60,842 nucleotides of DNA, taken from Cognatiluteimonas telluris. GTDB taxonomy: Bacteria > Pseudomonadota > Gammaproteobacteria > Xanthomonadales > Xanthomonadaceae. A program made the position numbers and the translations under genes. Shown here piece after piece: positions 56,887-60,842 of this stretch (position 1 is the first letter of the stretch; each line of letters begins with the position of its first letter). The stretch covers positions 1-60,842 of the forward strand of contig NZ_JAANOY010000014.1 of assembly GCF_011320095.1 (NCBI RefSeq), in the 5' to 3' direction. The notes under the pieces were generated by a model. It saw only the letters and a list, made by a program, of their open reading frames with translations, made no database searches and had not been told where the DNA came from.

Positions 56887-58173
56887 ATGGACAAAGTCTT
56901 CATCGAAGGCCTCGAGATCGAGGCGCTGATCGGCATCTACGACTGGGAGCGGCGGATCCGGCAGCCGCTGCGCTTCGATATCCAGATGACGTTCGACAAC
57001 CGGGTGCCGGCGGCCAGCGACAAGATCGCCGACACGCTGGACTACAAGGCGGTGAGCAAGCGCCTGATCGAATTCGTGTCGCAGTCGGGCTTCGGCCTGG
57101 TGGAGACGCTGGCCGAGCGTTGCGCGGCGCTGATCCTGGACGAGTTCAAGGTCGCCAAGGTCAAGCTCAAGCTGAGCAAGCCCGGCGCGGTGCGCGGGGC
57201 GCAGGCGGTGGGTGTGATCATCAAGCGTGAACGGGCCGGACCGCCGGGCACCGCGGCACAGGCCAGGGCCACGACGCGGCGGCCGCCGATGACGGCACCA
57301 ATGCCACCCCCCGGCGTTGCGCCCAGTGCGCGCGAGGAGGCAATCGCACGTACCGCCGCCACGTCGACCCTGCCGCCGGATCCCGACCGCCCGCCTCGCT
57401 GGGCCTCGACCTGGACGGCAACCTCATTCCCGCACCGGACGCCAGCGCCGAGCGCTGCCGGACCGGCACCGGCACCAACGCCTGCATCGACGCCTGCGCC
57501 TGCTACGGCCTCGACACCAGCACCTGCGCCCTCTCCGGCCATGACTCCGGCCGCCGTCACGACGCGGATTCCGGTGCCGGATGCGCCGGTACCGGTACCT
57601 GCGCCCGCGCCGGCTGCGTCGCCCGAGCCGGCCACGGCCCGCGCGACGGCGAAGAAGCCGCCCGCGTCGCGGTTCCACACCACCACCCGCCAGGCCTACC
57701 TGAGCCTGGGCAGCAACATCGCGCCGGAGGTGAACCTGACCCGCGCGGTGGCGGCGCTGCGCGCGCGCTTTGGCGAGGTGCTGGTGTCGCCGGTGTACCG
57801 CACGCCGGCGGTCGGCTTCCGCGGTCCCGACTTCCTCAATGCGATCGCGGTGATCGACAGCGACATCCATCCCTTCGCGCTCAATGACTGGCTGCATGCG
57901 CTGGAACTCAAGCAGGGCCGCGACCGCCGCGATGCGTCCTACAGCGATCGCACGCTGGACATCGACATCATCTATTTCGGCGACCTCGTGCTCGATGGCC
58001 CGGGCGACTTCCAGTTGCCGCGCCCGGAGCTGCACCACGCGTTCGTGCTCAAGCCGCTGGCCGACATCGCGCCGACCTTCGTCGACCCCGTGCGGCGGAT
58101 GACGCTCGAGCGCCTGTGGGCGGCGCACCCGGAGTTCTCCAAGCCGCCGCAGCAGGTGCCGCTGGAACTCTAG
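56887..58173 (+). CDS. folB-folK: FolB-FolK fusion: dihydroneopterin aldolase / HPPK
   Basis: 428 residues in one frame with two consecutive folate enzymes. Residues 1-114 are FolB: VFIEGLEIEALIGIYDWE with E21, LDYKAVSKRLIEFV, and LSKPGAVRGA with K98. Residues ~115-265 form a Pro/Ala/Thr-rich low-complexity linker (PAPAPTPASTPAPATAST and similar). Residues ~268-425 are FolK: AYLSLGSNIAPEVNL (268-283), VYRTPAVGFRGPDFLNA and DRTLDIDIIYFG (354-365). FolB splits dihydroneopterin to 6-hydroxymethyl-dihydropterin and FolK pyrophosphorylates it, so the fusion joins adjacent steps. No frameshift or start is seen at the junction. A candidate -10 (TAAGCT, ~56843) precedes it. Confidence 0.9.
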   Translation: MDKVFIEGLEIEALIGIYDWERRIRQPLRFDIQMTFDNRVPAASDKIADTLDYKAVSKRLIEFVSQSGFGLVETLAERCAALILDEFKVAKVKLKLSKPGAVRGAQAVGVIIKRERAGPPGTAAQARATTRRPPMTAPMPPPGVAPSAREEAIARTAATSTLPPDPDRPPRWASTWTATSFPHRTPAPSAAGPAPAPTPASTPAPATASTPAPAPSPAMTPAAVTTRIPVPDAPVPVPAPAPAASPEPATARATAKKPPASRFHTTTRQAYLSLGSNIAPEVNLTRAVAALRARFGEVLVSPVYRTPAVGFRGPDFLNAIAVIDSDIHPFALNDWLHALELKQGRDRRDASYSDRTLDIDIIYFGDLVLDGPGDFQLPRPELHHAFVLKPLADIAPTFVDPVRRMTLERLWAAHPEFSKPPQQVPLEL

Positions 58174-58189
58174 GCCGCGGCGCGCCCGC

Positions 58190-58217
58190 TTGCAGGGCCC
58201 CTTGCCCGGCGCATAAT
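58190..58217 (+). promoter_or_regulatory. sigma-70-like promoter of the DUF6159-like gene
   Basis: TTGCAG (58190-58195) and CATAAT (58212-58217) are spaced by 16 bp, the best two-box promoter found in the window. The start codon at 58246 is 28 bp further, preceded by GGGGAGGAAAG. Confidence 0.5.
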
Positions 58218-58245
58218 CGGCCGGTCTTTCGGGGAGGAAAGCGCC

Positions 58246-59094
58246 ATGGGGAAGTTCGCACGCAGCTGGGCGTTGACCAAGGCCAGCCTGGCGGTTTTGC
58301 GCTCGGATCGTGAATTGCTGGTGTTCCCGCTGCTGTCGGGGATCGCGGTCGTGCTGGTGGTGCTGAGCTTCGCGCTGCCAATGTTCGGGCTGGGCATGTT
58401 CGACCGGCTCGACCGCAGCGGTGGCGGCGTGCCGGCGGCGTTCTATCTGTGCATGTTCGGGTTCTACCTGGCGCAGTACTTCGTGATGTTCTTCTTCAAC
58501 AGCGCGCTGGTCGGCGCGGCGATGATCCGGCTCGACGGCGGCGACCCGACCGTGGGCGACGGGCTGCGCATCGCGCGCGGAAAGTGGCTGCAGATCCTCG
58601 GTTACGCGGCGATCGCGGCGACGGTCGGCATGGCGCTGCGCGCGCTGGAACAACGCGCCGGCTTCATCGGCCGGATCGTGGTCGGCCTGGTGGGCGTGGC
58701 GTGGACGCTGGCGACCTTCCTCACCGTGCCGGTCCTGGTCGCGCGCGACATCGGCCCGATCGATGCGGTCAAGGAAAGCGCGCTGCTGCTCAAGCAGGCG
58801 TGGGGCGAAAACCTGATCGGCAAGGGCGGCCTGGGGCTGGTGTTCGGCGTGTTGAGCATGCTGGTGATCGTGCTCGGCGCGCTGCTCGCGGTCGTCCTGG
58901 CCGGCGCCGGGATGGCCATGCTGGCGGTGGCGGCGGCGGTGCTGGCCGGTGTGGCGGTGCTCGGGCTGGCACTCGTGCAGTCAGCGCTGGCCGGCATCTA
59001 TTCGGCCGTGCTGTACCGGTTCGCGGTCGGCGGCGATGCGCCGGCGGGGTTCGATGGCGCGCTGTTGCGCGAGGCGTTCCAGCGCAAGGACTGA
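58246..59094 (+). CDS. DUF6159-like membrane protein
   Basis: 282 residues with about six hydrophobic spans (LVFPLLSGIAVVLVVLSFAL, FYLAQYFVMFFFNSALVG, LVFGVLSMLVIVLGALLAVV, AVAAAVLAGVAVLGLALVQ). FNSALVGAAMIRLDGGDPTVGDGLRIA and ARDIGPIDAVKESALLLKQAWGE are the family-like blocks of DUF6159 proteins. Function unknown. A GGGGAGG ribosome-binding site precedes the ATG. Convergent with priA across 13 bp. Confidence 0.75.
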   Translation: MGKFARSWALTKASLAVLRSDRELLVFPLLSGIAVVLVVLSFALPMFGLGMFDRLDRSGGGVPAAFYLCMFGFYLAQYFVMFFFNSALVGAAMIRLDGGDPTVGDGLRIARGKWLQILGYAAIAATVGMALRALEQRAGFIGRIVVGLVGVAWTLATFLTVPVLVARDIGPIDAVKESALLLKQAWGENLIGKGGLGLVFGVLSMLVIVLGALLAVVLAGAGMAMLAVAAAVLAGVAVLGLALVQSALAGIYSAVLYRFAVGGDAPAGFDGALLREAFQRKD

Positions 59095-59107
59095 GGCCGG
59101 CCGGGCC

Positions 59108-60842
59108 TCAGTAGAGGTCCACCGGATCCACGTCCAGCGACCAGCGCACCTTGCGCGCCGTTGGCAGCGCATGCAGTGCCGGAACGGCCGCCGCCAGTGC
59201 GGCGTGCAGGGCCGCGCGCGCGGCGCTGGACAACAGCAGTTGCGCGCGGTGCAGGCCGGCGCGCCGCGGCATCGGCGCTGGCAACGGGCCATGGATATCC
59301 ACCGTGCCATCGGCGGCGAGCAGCGACTTGGCTGCCTGCAGGAAGGCCAGCGGCGCGTCGGCGTTCACCGCTTCGGCGCGCAGCAGGGCCAGGTGCGCGA
59401 ACGGCGGGAAACCGGCGGCTTCGCGCTGCAGCAGTTCGGCTCCGGCGAACGCGTGGTAGCCGCCTTCGATCAACGTCTGCAACAACGGATGGCCGGGATG
59501 GTGGGTCTGCAGCCAGACCTCGCCGGCGCGATCGGCACGGCCGGCGCGGCCGGCGACCTGGATCAGCTGCTGCGCGAGTTTTTCGCTGGCGCGGAAGTCG
59601 GCGGAGAACAGGCCTTCGTCGATGCCGACCACCGCGACCAGGGTGAGGTTCGGCAGGTCATGGCCCTTGGCCAGCATCTGGGTGCCGACCAGGATGCCGG
59701 GCCGTGTCCCCAATTGCGCGAGCAGCGATTCCAGCCCATTTTGGCGACGGGTGCTGCCGCGATCCACCCGCAGCACAGGCACGTCGGCAAAACGCTCGGC
59801 CAGCAGCTCCTCGATGCGCTCGGTACCGTTGCCCTGCGGCTGCAGTGCCAGCCCGCCGCAATCCGGGCAGGCCTGCGGCACCGGTTGGCGCGCGCCGCAA
59901 TGGTGGCATTGCAGGCGGCGGCCGCCGGCGTGCACGGTCATCGGACTGCCGTGGGTCGCGGTGCTGCAACGCCGGCACTGCGCGCTCCAGCCGCAGTCGT
60001 GACACAACAGCACCGGCGCATAGCCGCGGCGATTCTTGAACACGAGCACCTGGCCGCCGGCGGCGAGCGCGCGCGCGATCGCGTCCAGCAGCTCCGGCGA
60101 CAGGCCCGCCTGAAGCGGTCGCTTGTGGATGTCGAGCACGCGCACGGTCGGTGGCCGCGCGCTGCCGGCGCGCCGGTGCAGGCGCAGGTGCACATAGCGG
60201 CCGGCGCGGGCGTTGTGCAGCGACTCCAGCGAAGGCGTCGCGCTGCCCAGCAGCACCGGAACCCCCAGCGCCTTGCCGCGGACCAGGGCGAAGTCACGCG
60301 CGTGGTAACGGATGCCATCCTGCTGCTTGTAGCTGGCGTCATGTTCCTCGTCGACGACGACCAGGCCGGCATCGGGCAGCGGCATGAACACCGCCGAGCG
60401 GGTACCGACGACGACCCGCGCCTCGCCGCGCCAGGCGGCCGTCCACACCCGCGCGCGCTCGCCATCGGTGAGCCCGGAATGCAGCGCATGCACCGGCACG
60501 CCGAGCCGGGCGCGGAAGCGCGCCAGCATCTGTGGCGTCAGGCCGATTTCAGGGACCAGCACCAATGCCTGCCGTCCGCGCGCCAGGCAGTCGGCGATCG
60601 CCTGCAGGTAGACCTCGGTCTTGCCGCTGCCAGTGACGCCATCGAGCAGCATGGGCGCGAATCCCACCGCCCCGCGGATCACGTCGATGGCGTGGCACTG
60701 CTCGTCGTTGGGCTGCGGCCCGCTGCCCGCCAGCGCCGGCATCGCCGTCGCCGCCAGCGCGCTGCGGACGGCCAGCCCGCGCCGCGCCAGTGTTCGAGCC
60801 GCCGCGCGCCAGCCCGGCAGGGCGTCGTCGAGTTGCGCCTCG
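59108..60842 (-). CDS. priA: primosomal protein N' PriA, N-terminus outside window
   Basis: Helicase that restarts stalled replication forks. The frame runs off the right edge without a stop, giving about 578 of the usual ~730 residues; the DNA-binding N-terminal part is missing. Walker A GVTGSGKTEVYLQ, DEEH box VVVDEEHDASYKQQDG, the zinc cysteines (LLCHDCGWSAQCRRCS ... CHHCG ... CPDCG), and VAGRAGRADRAGEV are all visible. The stop at 59108 is 13 bp from the convergent DUF6159-like gene. Confidence 0.95.
   Translation of the reverse strand, partial: EAQLDDALPGWRAAARTLARRGLAVRSALAATAMPALAGSGPQPNDEQCHAIDVIRGAVGFAPMLLDGVTGSGKTEVYLQAIADCLARGRQALVLVPEIGLTPQMLARFRARLGVPVHALHSGLTDGERARVWTAAWRGEARVVVGTRSAVFMPLPDAGLVVVDEEHDASYKQQDGIRYHARDFALVRGKALGVPVLLGSATPSLESLHNARAGRYVHLRLHRRAGSARPPTVRVLDIHKRPLQAGLSPELLDAIARALAAGGQVLVFKNRRGYAPVLLCHDCGWSAQCRRCSTATHGSPMTVHAGGRRLQCHHCGARQPVPQACPDCGGLALQPQGNGTERIEELLAERFADVPVLRVDRGSTRRQNGLESLLAQLGTRPGILVGTQMLAKGHDLPNLTLVAVVGIDEGLFSADFRASEKLAQQLIQVAGRAGRADRAGEVWLQTHHPGHPLLQTLIEGGYHAFAGAELLQREAAGFPPFAHLALLRAEAVNADAPLAFLQAAKSLLAADGTVDIHGPLPAPMPRRAGLHRAQLLLSSAARAALHAALAAAVPALHALPTARKVRWSLDVDPVDLY

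Overview
The window is about 60.8 kb of GC-rich DNA, densely packed with genes. It reads as chromosome of a Xanthomonadaceae/Lysobacteraceae gammaproteobacterium (Lysobacter, Luteimonas or Xanthomonas relatives). The grounds are the xanthomonadin-type genes (xanB1, xanB2, ACP, exporter), the rpsU-yqeY-dnaG order, a Grx4-rhodanese fusion, the QEGLA-motif protein, the GCS2-type gshA, and GTAG-like and C-rich palindromic intergenic repeats. No database search was possible. Names rest on motifs, lengths, gene order and remembered family features. No tRNA, rRNA, CRISPR array, prophage or insertion sequence was recognised.

Layout. 1-9.9 kb: plsB (5' end outside the window), a YdcH-like small protein, ttcA, rdgC (its 5' end is partly duplicated upstream), a SprT/YgjP-like metallopeptidase, a lipoprotein, an alpha/beta hydrolase coupled to hemH, and an SDR oxidoreductase with a histone-like tail. 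9.9-20 kb: a secreted protein, then a xanthomonadin/aryl-polyene block. A leftward operon carries ACP, COG4648 membrane protein, dehydratase, acyltransferase, LolA-like carrier, MMPL exporter, second dehydratase and ketoreductase. A divergent rightward pair carries a flavin-dependent halogenase and the chorismatase XanB2. No ketosynthase or AMP-ligase gene lies in the window. 20-30 kb: hemB, aroE, an ABM-like protein, a gamma-carbonic anhydrase-like protein, an aldehyde dehydrogenase, a probable sX13-like small RNA behind polA, polA, a DUF2782 lipoprotein and a KefB/KefC-type antiporter. 30-43 kb: maeB, the QEGLA protein, rsgA, an aminotransferase, an SGNH hydrolase with a coupled methyltransferase, a polysaccharide deacetylase, the Grx4-IscA-like-rhodanese protein, DegV, DUF1761 and an ATP_bind_4 (DUF71) protein. 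43-51 kb: glutathione-linked formaldehyde oxidation (frmA, fghA) beside gshA, then a VIT-family transporter, engB and a ClC channel with CBS domains. 51-60.8 kb: an amidohydrolase remnant, a large secreted protein of unknown function, rpsU-yqeY-dnaG, tsaD, a folB-folK fusion, a DUF6159-like membrane protein and priA (N-terminus outside the window).

How the genes fit together. XanB2 would turn chorismate into 3-hydroxybenzoate, the starter of the pigment. aroE, two genes downstream of hemB, serves the shikimate pathway that makes chorismate. The ACP, two dehydratases and ketoreductase would extend and reduce the polyene, the halogenase would halogenate it, and the acyltransferase, LolA-like carrier and MMPL exporter would attach and move it to the outer membrane. 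GshA makes the glutathione used by FrmA and FghA to oxidise formaldehyde.

Most notable points: the candidate sX13-like RNA with several C-rich loops behind polA; the pigment block without its ketosynthases; the FolB-FolK fusion with a ~150-residue Pro/Ala linker; the ~130-bp partial tandem duplication at rdgC; the histone-like tail on the SDR; and a macromolecular-synthesis operon from which rpoD is missing.
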